DNA of 5,932 nt, taken from assembly GCA_021846485.1 (NCBI GenBank), contig JAJZWW010000218.1, positions 1-5,932 on the forward strand, written 5' to 3'. Every line of letters starts with the position of its first letter. Within the stretch, counting starts at the first letter, position 1. This DNA comes from Actinomycetes bacterium. Its GTDB lineage: Bacteria; Actinomycetota; Acidimicrobiia; Acidimicrobiales; Palsa-688. This document shows, piece after piece, positions 1-5,932 of this stretch. The translations under genes were made by a program, and so were the position numbers. The notes under the pieces are model-generated. The model searched no databases, was not told where the DNA came from, and worked only from the letters and a program-made list of their open reading frames with translations.

Positions 1-96
1 GGTCGCGGCGAACTTGGCCCAGGAGGAGAACCCACCATCCACGGCCGGCACCCCCAGCATCCGACGGACATCTCCTCGGATACTGGTTCCAGACAT
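1..96 (-). CDS. Possible 5' end of an unidentified gene running off the left edge
   Basis: On the minus strand an ATG at 96-94 opens a frame that stays open to the window edge (32 codons). It begins MSGTSIRGDVRRML and continues with GGFSSWAKFAAT. An in-frame TAG at 105-103 lies just upstream, and AGGA (104-101) sits 4 nt before the ATG as a weak, close ribosome site. Codons after the second ATG (60-58) mostly end in G or C, as expected for a real gene in this DNA. I do not recognise the family and propose no function. The opposite strand is also open here (VAANLAQEENPP..., stopping near 103), so the strand assignment is uncertain. If real, the gene starts directly after the decayed transposon gene and is read in the same direction. 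Confidence 0.3.
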   Translation of the reverse strand, partial: MSGTSIRGDVRRMLGVPAVDGGFSSWAKFAAT

Positions 97-102
97 CCGT
101 TC

Positions 103-772
103 CTAGGCAAGGGACAGGGGGCGAGATGCCTCCGCCGATGCGTGAGGATCGCCGATCGATGCGGTGAGCTCCGTGGTGATGCCGGTTGCCGCATCACAGC
201 CACCTGCCCGGCGCGGCCGGGTCTTCTGGGCGGCTCCATCGCCGTTTTGCGTCTGCCCGCACTGGAGGCGACGGCCCGGTGATCCGCCCGCGAGGCGAGG
301 TTGATCGCCGCGTCGAGGTCGTGGTCAAGGGCCAGCCCGCAGTTCTCACAGCGGTGGATGTGCTCCTTGGGAGAGAGCTCCGCTTTGAGCATCCCGCAAT
401 CAGAGCATCTCTTGGAGCTGGGGACCGATGGGTCGGCCGCCACCAGTATGGAGCGGTACCAAGTGCACTTGTACCTCAGCTTGCGGCGGAACTTGGAGAA
501 GCCCGAGTCGTCCATCGCTCCGGCCAGCTTGTGGTTGCCCAGCATGCCCTTGACGCCGAGGTCTTCCAGGGGAAGCGGAGGTGGGTCTTGGCCGGGGTGG
601 TGGTCAACTTGTGGATGTGGTCGCGGCCCAGGTGGGCGACCTTGGCGTGGCGTCTGGCCAGGCGGCGGGCCGCTCCGCTGCGATTGCCCGAGCCCCGGAC
701 TTTGCGCGAGTGGGCCCGGGAGATGCGACCCAGCTTGCGCAGTCCCCGGGACTCCTGATGTGGGGCCGGAGA
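103..772 (-). pseudogene. tnpB: TnpB-type RNA-guided nuclease remnant (IS200/IS605 family), C-terminal half, frameshifted
   Basis: The minus strand, read in pieces, gives the C-terminal half of TnpB. One frame (about 764-580) encodes GLRKLGRISRAHSRKVRGSG, then RRLARRHAKVAHLGRDHIHK. A second frame (about 575-200) encodes LEDLGVKGMLGNHKLAGAMD, then SKFRRKLRYKCTWYRS, then the zinc ribbon: CSDC (407-396) and CENC (350-339), followed by DHDLDAAINLA. The RuvC-II glutamate (E at 566-564) and a RuvC-III aspartate candidate (320-318) are present. The frame changes near 565-590. A further shift near 165-200 would give an end ...GDPHASAEASRPLSLA with TAG at 105-103, so the exact 3' end is uncertain. The N-terminal ~200 residues, including the first RuvC aspartate, are absent. 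In the family this protein is about 400 residues and is guided by an overlapping RNA. Here it must be inactive. No TnpA was seen. Confidence 0.85.
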
Positions 773-1253
773 TCAAGAAGCTCCGGGCGGCTGGTTGACC
801 GAATAGCGGAGCACCAGATCGGTGCTGGGACAGCGGGTCTCGGTCTGGTTGAGCTGGGCGCAGAGGGCCGCCAGGGTGCGAGTGCGGCGGGGCGCCGAGA
901 TGGTAGAGCCGAACGTCCAGGTGGTCGTCGGATACCCCTACGGTGCCGCTGTCCCGGCAGGCCTGGCGCAGCAGGGCCCGGCCATTGTCCTCCGTTCGGC
1001 GGTGATTAGGGGCGAGCAACCGGGCCCGTGCCGTCTCGGCGTCGTACGCGCTCATGCGCACCCTGTGGGTGACCAGCATGGACTCGGCATCGAGCAGCTG
1101 GGTGCCCGGGGCCGCCCTCTTAATCTGGGGACGCCAGCGCTGGCTCGCCTCTTGGCACCGCATCAGCAGGTATCCGGGTAACGGCCGCGGCCGTGGTGCT
1201 CGGGAGAATGGCATTCGGGCACTCTGCCCGGCGCAGACCCCAGGCAGGTCCAT
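773..1253 (-). pseudogene. C-terminal remnant of an unidentified, probably mobile-element protein
   Basis: From an ATG at 1253-1251 the minus strand is open through YLLMRCQEASQRWRPQIKRA, LLDAESMLVTHRVRMSAYDA, RRTEDNGRALLRQACRDSG and DDHLDVRLYHL. At about 895-905 the sensible reading moves to another frame: APRRTRTLAALCAQLNQTET, then STDLVLRYSV, ending at TGA 775-773. The two pieces together look like one continuous domain. From memory this tail (HVRL...SAPRRTR..AALC..LN.TET..P.TDL.LRY.V) recurs in actinobacterial transposase- or integrase-like proteins, but I cannot name the family with confidence. No recognisable N-terminal part is found upstream: in-frame stops appear near 1297-1309. It abuts the TnpB remnant with no spacer, so one element probably inserted into or recombined with the other. 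Confidence 0.6.
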
Positions 1254-1425
1254 GTGTGACCACGTCTGGCGGATCGAAGCGGCCGGGCCACCCGCTCATG
1301 TGGAGCGCTACCGCGCGGGAAGCGTCGGCGTGGCGGGTACCGAGTGCGAGGACCAATCCAAGCTCCCAAGGCGTAAGGGCAGCCACACCAGTGGCAGAAG
1401 AGCCGAAACGGCGACGGCAACCTTG

Positions 1426-1472
1426 GCAGCGTCCAGGTCGGGAAAGACCGCTCGTCCCGACCTGGACGCTGC
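1426..1472. repeat. Perfect 18-bp inverted repeat with 11-nt loop
   Basis: The left arm 1426-1443 (gcagcgtccaggtcggga) is exactly complementary to 1455-1472, with 11 nt between (1444-1454). A G-T wobble pair at 1425/1473 could extend the stem in RNA. It lies in the gap between the decayed minus-strand genes and the plus-strand regulator. Reading plus, the stem is followed by TTATGGG, so there is no long T-run; many actinobacterial terminators lack one. It could be a terminator or insulator stopping transcription between the decayed region and the regulator, a transposon-end hairpin, or an operator. The rest of 1254-1496 shows no convincing gene on either strand. Confidence 0.75.
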
Positions 1473-1496
1473 TTATGGGCACCCAGTAGGAACGGT

Positions 1497-1525
1497 CCGA
1501 CATCCTCCTGCAACGCCCATACACT
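1497..1525 (+). promoter_or_regulatory. Candidate sigma70-type promoter for the regulator operon
   Basis: A -35-like CCGACA (1497-1502, four of six matches to TTGACA) is separated by exactly 17 nt from a -10-like TACACT (1520-1525, four of six matches to TATAAT). Six bases later is GTG at 1532, so transcription would start on or next to the start codon, as in actinobacterial leaderless mRNAs. It reads towards the LAL regulator, whose preferred start is about 300 nt further on. Each box is only a partial match, and such pairs occur by chance. Confidence 0.3.
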
Positions 1526-1531
1526 GTCGCC

Positions 1532-1831
1532 GTGCTCGCGATCGACGTGCTCGGCGGCGGACTCGGGCGCGCCCCGCGGCGGCAATGGCGAGGGGCGCGG
1601 CCGGCCCCGGGGGTTCAGCTCCAGAGGGCTGCCGCACCCGCCCGATGGCGGCGGCGGCCTGCCCATGCGAGCAGCTGGGCAGGGAGCCCGGGAACCACTG
1701 CGTCGGGGCTGCGAGTCCACTTGCCTGACCTCCTACCGCTGTGCGGATGGGCGGCCCGGGACCGTCCTGGGCTGCCCTCGACGGCCCGCACGGTCTTCTC
1801 CAGCAGCCAGGGGGCCCGGGCCTCACCGTGA
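1532..1831 (+). CDS. Small ORF overlapping the LAL start; possibly a decayed SARP-like N-terminus
   Basis: GTG at 1532 opens a 99-codon frame ending at TGA 1829-1831. That stop overlaps the preferred LAL start GTG (1828-1830) as GTGA, the usual form of translational coupling. The product is basic and rich in Arg, Ala and Pro (MLAIDVLGGGLGRAPRR...), with no membrane segment or known motif. Roughly four fifths of codons end in G or C, which is acceptable but lower than in the regulator. The opening IDVLGGGLG and a later WAGSPGTTASGLRVHLPDL faintly resemble the start and helix-turn-helix end of SARP/BTAD regulators, but the central part does not fit, so this could be a damaged regulator. It may also be a leader ORF or no gene at all. 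A leaderless promoter candidate ends 6 nt upstream. Confidence 0.3.
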   Translation: MLAIDVLGGGLGRAPRRQWRGARPAPGVQLQRAAAPARWRRRPAHASSWAGSPGTTASGLRVHLPDLLPLCGWAARDRPGLPSTARTVFSSSQGARASP

Positions 1832-4599
1832 GCCCGCACCTGTGGGAGCGGGAGGCGGCGCTGGCCGCGCTCTCGACTCTGGTCGAAGGAGCCCGCTCCG
1901 GGCGTGGAGGCACGGTGTTCCTGGTCGGAGAGGGGGGGTTGGGCAAGACGACTCTGCTCGACTGGGCCGTGGATGGAGCCTCGGGGATGCGGATGGGACG
2001 GGCTTACGCCACTGCGGCGGAGGCGAGCCTGCCGTTCGGCCTCGTCGGAATGGCGCTGGCCGGGCTGGACGGCGGCGCCGTGCTGGACGAGGTGCTGGGC
2101 ACGGACTCCCACGCGGCCCGGCCGGCTCGCCTCTATCGCAGCTTGCGCTGGTTGACTCAGGCGGCGTCCCAAGGCCCACTGCTGGTCGCGATCGACGACC
2201 TCCACTGGGGAGATCCGGACTCACTGGACCTGCTGGGCTTCCTCTGCCGGCGAATGGCCGGCCTGCCCGCCGCAGTGGTCGCCACCCTGCGCCCCTGGCC
2301 GCCCGCGGCCGCCGAGCTCGCCAGCGAGCTGGCCTGGGGCGGTCAGGCGGTGGTTGCGGAGCTGGCCCCGCTGAGCCCCGCCGGGGGGGCGGGGTTGCTG
2401 GGGGACCTGCTGGGAGCGGAGCTCCCAGCAGCGCAGGCGGGCGAGCTGTGGCGTGCCTGTGGAGGCAACCCGCTGCTGCTGCAGCTGGCCGCCGGGTCGC
2501 TGTCCGCCGGGCATGAGCGGCCGCGCTTGGGTCCAGCGGCGGGATTGGAGCGACGGATGCTGCTGGCGCGCTTCGCCGGGGTCGGCAGCTCGGCACTGCG
2601 CTACGCGCGGGCCGCCGCGATCTTCGGCCCCCGGTTCCGTACCGGCCTGGCGGGTCCACTGGCGGGGCTGGACGAGCCGGAGTCCACCGCGGCGCTGCAG
2701 GCCCTGTGCGCGGCCGGGCTGCTCGTCGACGCCAGCCCGGGCTGGGCCGCATTCTCGCATCCGCTGTTCGCCGAGGCCCTGGCCGACGACACCGCCGCTC
2801 CGGTGAGGGCGCGGCTGCACGCCGGCGCCTTCCGGCTGCTGGTGGCGGCCGAGGTCGATCCGAGTGAGGCAGCGGGGCATGCGGTGGCCGCTTCTCTGGT
2901 CGGCGACCCCCAGGCGGTGGTGGTACTGGAACGGGCCGGGAGGGCCGCCTTCGCCCAGGGCGCGCTGAGCGCCGCGACGGCTCACCTCTCCCACGCCGCC
3001 GAGCTGGCCGGTGCCGACCCGCCAGCGGGCCTGGTCCTCACCCTGGCCGAAGCCCTGGTCGCCCAGGGCCGCACCGCTGACGCTTCCGAGCTTTGTCGAG
3101 GTGTGCTAGGCCACCCAGACGTCCGTCCCCGGGCCCGGGTGGACGCTCTCCGCGTGCTCGCCCGGGCGGGACTGGCGGCCGGCCGGCCGGATGAGCTGCA
3201 GGCCCACTTCGAGGAAGCCGCCGAGGCCGCCCGCGCAGACTCCGCGGCCGCAGTCTCGGTGCTGGCCGAGGCGGCGGTCAGCTGCCTGCTGTCGTCGCCG
3301 CCGCGGTGGGTCGCCGCCCAGGTCGCCAAAGCCAGGGCGCTGCTGCCCGCAGGAGCGGCGGAACCAGCCGCGCTGCTGGCCGCGGCCGGGTACGTCGCGG
3401 TCCTGGGTGGTGACCCGGCCGGGGCTCCGGAGGTGGGGGCCGCGATCCGGTCCGTCGACTCCGGGATGGACCCGGGGTGGCCCAACGGGGAGTGGCATCT
3501 GCGGGTGAACAAGATGAACGTCAACAAGGCGTTGGAGCGCTTCGAGGATGCCGAGGCCACCTTCGCCGCCGGCTACCGCCGGGCTGAAGAGATCGGCTCC
3601 CCCGTGGCGATCGGCGCCTACGTCATCGCCCACGCCGACACCCTGCACCGCCTGGGTCGGCTGGAGGAGGCGCTGGGACTCATCGATCGGGCCGAGCAGC
3701 TCGCCGTGTTCGGCTACCGCAACCCCTGGGGGGGCCTGGCCCGCGCCATCCTGTTAGACGAGGCCGGCCGTCCCCAGGAGTCAGCCGCCGCCGCCGCCCA
3801 GGTGCAGCAGGCGGCCGGATCGCTCCCCGACTTCTACCCCATCCGCTGGCTGTGGCTGCGGCTGCTGGATGCGCGCCGCGATCTGGCCGCCGGCCACGTG
3901 GGGATGGCGGCGGCGGGGGTGGATAGGATCCGCGAGCTGGCTGCCACCGCGGGGATCGTCGAGCCCTGTGTGGTTCCCTGGGCGTCGATGGCCATCGCCA
4001 CCTACCTGGCCGCCAGCCGGGTGGCCGAGGCCCGGGCGGTGCTGGAAGAGTTGGAGGCGGTCGTTGAGCCGCTGCCGTGCCGCTGGCCGCGGGCGGCCGC
4101 CGCCGTCGGACGGGCCCTGCTGGCCGAACAGGACCGGGATCCCGCCTCGGCCGAAGCGCACTTCGTACGGGCGCTGGGCCTGCACGCCCAGGTTGCGATG
4201 CCCCTGGCCGAGGCGGACACCCTGATCCGCTACGGCGTGTTCCTGCGCCATTGCGGAGCGCCCAAGCGGGCCCGCGAACCGCTGGGCCGAGCGCTGCAGC
4301 TCGCCGAGGCCTGCGGCGGGGGCCGGTTGGCGGGGCTGGCCGCCGCCGAGCTGGCCGCCTGCGGGGGCCGCCGGCGGCGACGGCCCGCAGCGGACGCGAC
4401 GCTGACCGCTCAGGAGCTGCGGGTGGCCGAGCTCGCGGCCGCGGGCTGCTCCAACCCCGAGATCGGCTCCGCTCTGTTCATCTCCGCCAAGACAGTCGAG
4501 CATCACCTCGGCCGGATCTATGCCAAGCTCGCCGTCCGCTCGCGCCGCGAACTCATGCGCAACTGGAGGGCACCGGCCCCCGGTCCCGATCGGGAGTGA
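1828..4599 (+). CDS. LAL-family transcriptional regulator (ATPase plus LuxR-type HTH)
   Basis: A 923-residue MalT/LAL-type regulator, about the usual length for the family. From the GTG at 1828: Walker A GEGGLGKT at residues 34-41; Walker B LLVAIDDLHW at 118-127; the family motif GGNPLLL at 212-218; a long helical TPR-like middle (for example residues ~566-620 and ~797-840); and a C-terminal LuxR helix-turn-helix at about 859-909 (LTAQELRVAELAAAG, ISAKTVEHHLGRIYAKL). Members bind ATP and an inducer, then activate promoters, often of biosynthetic or catabolic genes; the inducer here is unknown. The frame is open back to a GTG at 1741, but those 29 extra residues are low-complexity and the homology-like start is WEREAALAALSTLVEG, so 1828 is preferred. 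A lone TTA codon sits at 3754-3756 (residue 643). A secreted-protein gene follows 175 bp later on the same strand. Confidence 0.93.
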   Translation: MSPHLWEREAALAALSTLVEGARSGRGGTVFLVGEGGLGKTTLLDWAVDGASGMRMGRAYATAAEASLPFGLVGMALAGLDGGAVLDEVLGTDSHAARPARLYRSLRWLTQAASQGPLLVAIDDLHWGDPDSLDLLGFLCRRMAGLPAAVVATLRPWPPAAAELASELAWGGQAVVAELAPLSPAGGAGLLGDLLGAELPAAQAGELWRACGGNPLLLQLAAGSLSAGHERPRLGPAAGLERRMLLARFAGVGSSALRYARAAAIFGPRFRTGLAGPLAGLDEPESTAALQALCAAGLLVDASPGWAAFSHPLFAEALADDTAAPVRARLHAGAFRLLVAAEVDPSEAAGHAVAASLVGDPQAVVVLERAGRAAFAQGALSAATAHLSHAAELAGADPPAGLVLTLAEALVAQGRTADASELCRGVLGHPDVRPRARVDALRVLARAGLAAGRPDELQAHFEEAAEAARADSAAAVSVLAEAAVSCLLSSPPRWVAAQVAKARALLPAGAAEPAALLAAAGYVAVLGGDPAGAPEVGAAIRSVDSGMDPGWPNGEWHLRVNKMNVNKALERFEDAEATFAAGYRRAEEIGSPVAIGAYVIAHADTLHRLGRLEEALGLIDRAEQLAVFGYRNPWGGLARAILLDEAGRPQESAAAAAQVQQAAGSLPDFYPIRWLWLRLLDARRDLAAGHVGMAAAGVDRIRELAATAGIVEPCVVPWASMAIATYLAASRVAEARAVLEELEAVVEPLPCRWPRAAAAVGRALLAEQDRDPASAEAHFVRALGLHAQVAMPLAEADTLIRYGVFLRHCGAPKRAREPLGRALQLAEACGGGRLAGLAAAELAACGGRRRRRPAADATLTAQELRVAELAAAGCSNPEIGSALFISAKTVEHHLGRIYAKLAVRSRRELMRNWRAPAPGPDRE

Positions 4600-4655
4600 C
4601 CGTGCGGCCGCTCCGGCTGCCGCCGGCTGAACTGCGGTCGGTGCTCCTAAACAAT

Positions 4656-4679
4656 GGGGCGAACCCCCGATGCTATCTT
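4656..4679 (+). promoter_or_regulatory. Candidate extended -10 promoter with overlapping GGGG/CCCC palindrome
   Basis: TGCTATCTT (4671-4679) matches an extended -10 element (TGN followed by TATAAT-like TATCTT). No good -35 is seen; the position 17 nt upstream reads ACAATG. Just upstream is a short palindrome, GGGG-CGAA-CCCC (4656-4667), placed where an activator or repressor could act. Transcription would start near 4686 and leave a leader of roughly 90 nt before the secreted-protein gene. Binding by the neighbouring LAL regulator is a guess from position and symmetry only. I see no strong terminator between the regulator stop (4599) and this point. Confidence 0.3.
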
Positions 4680-4712
4680 GGCGCCACCACCTCACCCTGG
4701 CGCTGACCGGCT

Positions 4713-4756
4713 CACGCCGGATGCCGGCGAGGGCCGCCGGTTGGACACGCCGGATG
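4713..4756. repeat. Pair of 11-bp direct repeats (CACGCCGGATG) 33 bp apart
   Basis: CACGCCGGATG occurs at 4713-4723 and again at 4746-4756. The 33-bp offset is close to three helical turns, so both copies would face the same side of the DNA. They lie in the probable leader upstream of the secreted-protein gene, and the second copy includes an in-frame ATG (4754) not favoured as the start. This may be a regulatory site or chance in GC-rich DNA. Confidence 0.4.
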
Positions 4757-4763
4757 GCCACAA

Positions 4764-4769
4764 GGGAGG
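4764..4769 (+). promoter_or_regulatory. Ribosome binding site of the secreted repeat protein
   Basis: GGGAGG at 4764-4769 is the best Shine-Dalgarno match in the window. It stands 5 nt before GTG 4775 and 8 nt before GTG 4778, and it excludes the in-frame ATG at 4754, which lies upstream of it. It therefore fixes the start of the following gene to one of the two adjacent GTG codons. Confidence 0.65.
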
Positions 4770-4774
4770 CGCAG

Positions 4775-5932
4775 GTGGTGAGGATCTTTCACAGTGCTGG
4801 AGCGGGAGCGGTGCACCACCGCGGGCGGCTGAGGGCGGTAGGGTACTCGGTGATGGCCGTCGCGGCGGCCGCTGGACTGTCAGTGCTGATGGCCGCCTCC
4901 TCGTCGGCCGCCGGCACCTGGACCGCCGCCACGGCGTCCCTGAGCGGGCTCGGTCCAACGGCCGGCGCCAACCCAGCCGCGTTCTTCGGCAAGGTGATCG
5001 GAGGCGCCACGACCGAGCCCGTGGCCTGCCCGGCCGCCGGCTCGTGTGTGGCCGTGGGCTCCTACACCGACAGCTCGGGGCACCAGCAGGGCCTGATCGA
5101 GACGCAGTCATCTGGAACATGGACGGCGCAGACTGCGCCGCTGACGGGGCTGAACCCGCCGGCGAACACCAACCCGAGCGTGTACTTCTATGCCCTGTCC
5201 TGCTCCGCCGCAGGTTCGTGCGTCGCCGTCGGGAGCTACGACGACGCCTTCTTCAACCAGTACGGCCTGATCGAGACCCTCTCGAACGGCACCTGGACCG
5301 GGGCGACGGCACCGACGAGCGGGCTGAGCCCCAGCGCGCAGAGCGACCCGTCGATGACCCTCACCGGCCTGTCGTGCCCTGCCACCGGGGCGTGCGTGGC
5401 TGTCGGAACCTACAACAGCCCCCAGGCCGGCCTCATCGAAACACAGTCCAGTGGGACGTGGACCGCTACCGCAGCGCCGTTGAGCGGGCTCAGCACCACC
5501 CAGGGGGACGGCGTCCAGCTCTTCGGGCTGTCGTGCCCGACCGTGGGTTGGTGCGTGGCCGGGGGACAGTATCAGGACAGCTCCAACAACTACCAGGGCC
5601 TGTTGGAGACCCTCTCGGCCGGGAAATGGACGGCTACCGAAGCGCCCACCGGTGGACTCAGTCCGGCGGCGAGCGCCAACCCTCAGGCCCTTCTGAGCGA
5701 TGTGTCGTGCCCGGCCCCGGGATGGTGCGTGGCTGTCGGCGCCTACGACGCGTCCTCGGGCCGCCAGGGTCTGATGGAGGCCCTATCTGGTGGGACCTGG
5801 GCGGCGACCACCGCGCCGACGAGCGGGCTGAGTCCGGGAGCCGCGAGCCCCCCGGGGGATCCGCTCTTCACCGTCTCGTGCCCGGCGTCCGGCTCCTGCG
5901 TGGCGGTCTCGACCTACCATGACACCTCCGGC
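4775..5932 (+). CDS. Secreted cysteine-repeat protein, probable beta-propeller (3' end beyond window)
   Basis: The frame is open to the right edge (386 codons so far). Residues 1-46 form a long signal peptide: basic N-region with HHRGRLR, hydrophobic core VMAVAAAAGLSVLMAA, then SSSAA-G as a cleavage region, so the product is exported. The mature part is built of repeats of about 58 residues with the pattern SCPxxGxCVAVGxY...GLIETxSxGTWTAxxAPxSGL. Six cysteine motifs begin at nt 5021, 5195, 5369, 5528, 5702 and 5873. Each carries a Cys pair six residues apart, likely a disulfide in the extracellular protein. No catalytic motif or cell-wall anchor is visible in the part seen. Such repeats suggest a beta-propeller fold and a binding role, but this is inference and the ligand is unknown. 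The start could equally be GTG 4778. The other long plus frame here (from 4654) is a shadow with an Arg/Gly-rich composition. Confidence 0.85.
   Translation, partial: MVRIFHSAGAGAVHHRGRLRAVGYSVMAVAAAAGLSVLMAASSSAAGTWTAATASLSGLGPTAGANPAAFFGKVIGGATTEPVACPAAGSCVAVGSYTDSSGHQQGLIETQSSGTWTAQTAPLTGLNPPANTNPSVYFYALSCSAAGSCVAVGSYDDAFFNQYGLIETLSNGTWTGATAPTSGLSPSAQSDPSMTLTGLSCPATGACVAVGTYNSPQAGLIETQSSGTWTATAAPLSGLSTTQGDGVQLFGLSCPTVGWCVAGGQYQDSSNNYQGLLETLSAGKWTATEAPTGGLSPAASANPQALLSDVSCPAPGWCVAVGAYDASSGRQGLMEALSGGTWAATTAPTSGLSPGAASPPGDPLFTVSCPASGSCVAVSTYHDTSG
5021..5932 (+). repeat. Tandem ~174-bp coding repeats (58-residue units)
   Basis: Successive copies start at 5021, 5195, 5369, 5528, 5702 and 5873, with spacings of 174, 174, 159, 174 and 171 bp. 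The short third unit lacks five residues after its GTY (TYNSPQAGLIE). Conservation is clear in protein (CVAVG, GLIET, GTWTA, SGL) but loose in DNA, so the duplications are old and kept by selection on the protein. The sixth copy is cut by the window edge. Confidence 0.85.

Noticed and set aside
2..1297. A single minus-strand frame open for about 430 codons, running off the left edge
   Set aside because: It crosses two unrelated remnants, and in the middle (about 580-900) the recognisable protein lies in another frame. The open frame is a by-product of high GC.
186..1728. Several plus-strand ORFs of about 100-225 codons in the left part
   Set aside because: They lie opposite the TnpB and second remnants or in the gap, and show no recognisable motifs.
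1741..1827. Upstream GTG (1741) as the LAL start
   Set aside because: The extra 29 residues are Gly/Pro-rich and unlike the family N-terminus. GTG 1828 begins just before the conserved region and shows stop-start overlap. It cannot be fully excluded.
1823..2994. Long minus-strand ORFs opposite the regulator
   Set aside because: Shadow frames of a strongly supported plus-strand gene; composition is Arg/Pro-rich with no domains.
4654..5922. Long plus-strand ORF of 422 codons
   Set aside because: Its product is Arg/Gly-rich without motifs, while the overlapping frame from 4775 gives a signal peptide and regular repeats.
5021..5932. Regular repeats as a possible CRISPR or DNA satellite array
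   Set aside because: The units are coding, divergent in DNA, in frame and conserved at the protein level; there are no identical repeats with unique spacers.

Overview
The window is high-GC DNA with GTG starts, a LuxR-type giant ATPase regulator and an exported repeat protein, all of which point to an actinobacterium. The exact genus cannot be told from the sequence. A single TTA leucine codon in the regulator would fit a streptomycete-like host, but that is inference.

Left third (about 1-1253), minus strand: decayed accessory DNA. A possible short gene start runs off the left edge (1-96). Beside it lies a frameshifted C-terminal half of an IS200/IS605-type TnpB nuclease (about 103-772), with its zinc ribbon intact but its first RuvC aspartate region missing. 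Directly abutting that is the C-terminal tail of a second protein, also frameshifted (773-1253), which looks like another mobile-element protein that I cannot name. In this GC-rich stretch one minus-strand frame stays open by chance across both remnants, so open frames alone are misleading here.

Middle (1254-1827): a non-coding or weakly coding stretch. It holds a perfect 18-bp inverted repeat (1426-1472) and a promoter-like pair (1497-1525) placed just right for leaderless transcription from a GTG at 1532. The small ORF from that GTG (1532-1831) ends in a GTGA overlap with the best start of the large regulator, which suggests translational coupling. Its sequence faintly recalls a damaged SARP-type regulator N-terminus.

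Right two thirds: 1828-4599 encodes a full-length LAL regulator (Walker A and B ATPase, helical TPR-like middle, C-terminal LuxR helix-turn-helix). A 175-bp gap follows with an extended -10 element, a small GGGG/CCCC palindrome and an 11-bp direct repeat. Then 4775-5932 (open at the right edge) encodes a secreted protein made of ~58-residue cysteine-containing repeats, probably a beta-propeller. The arrangement suggests, but does not prove, that the regulator controls the secreted protein. No RNA genes or CRISPR arrays were seen, and no wholly new system is evident. The most distinctive parts are the coupled small ORF and regulator start, and the cysteine-repeat exported protein.
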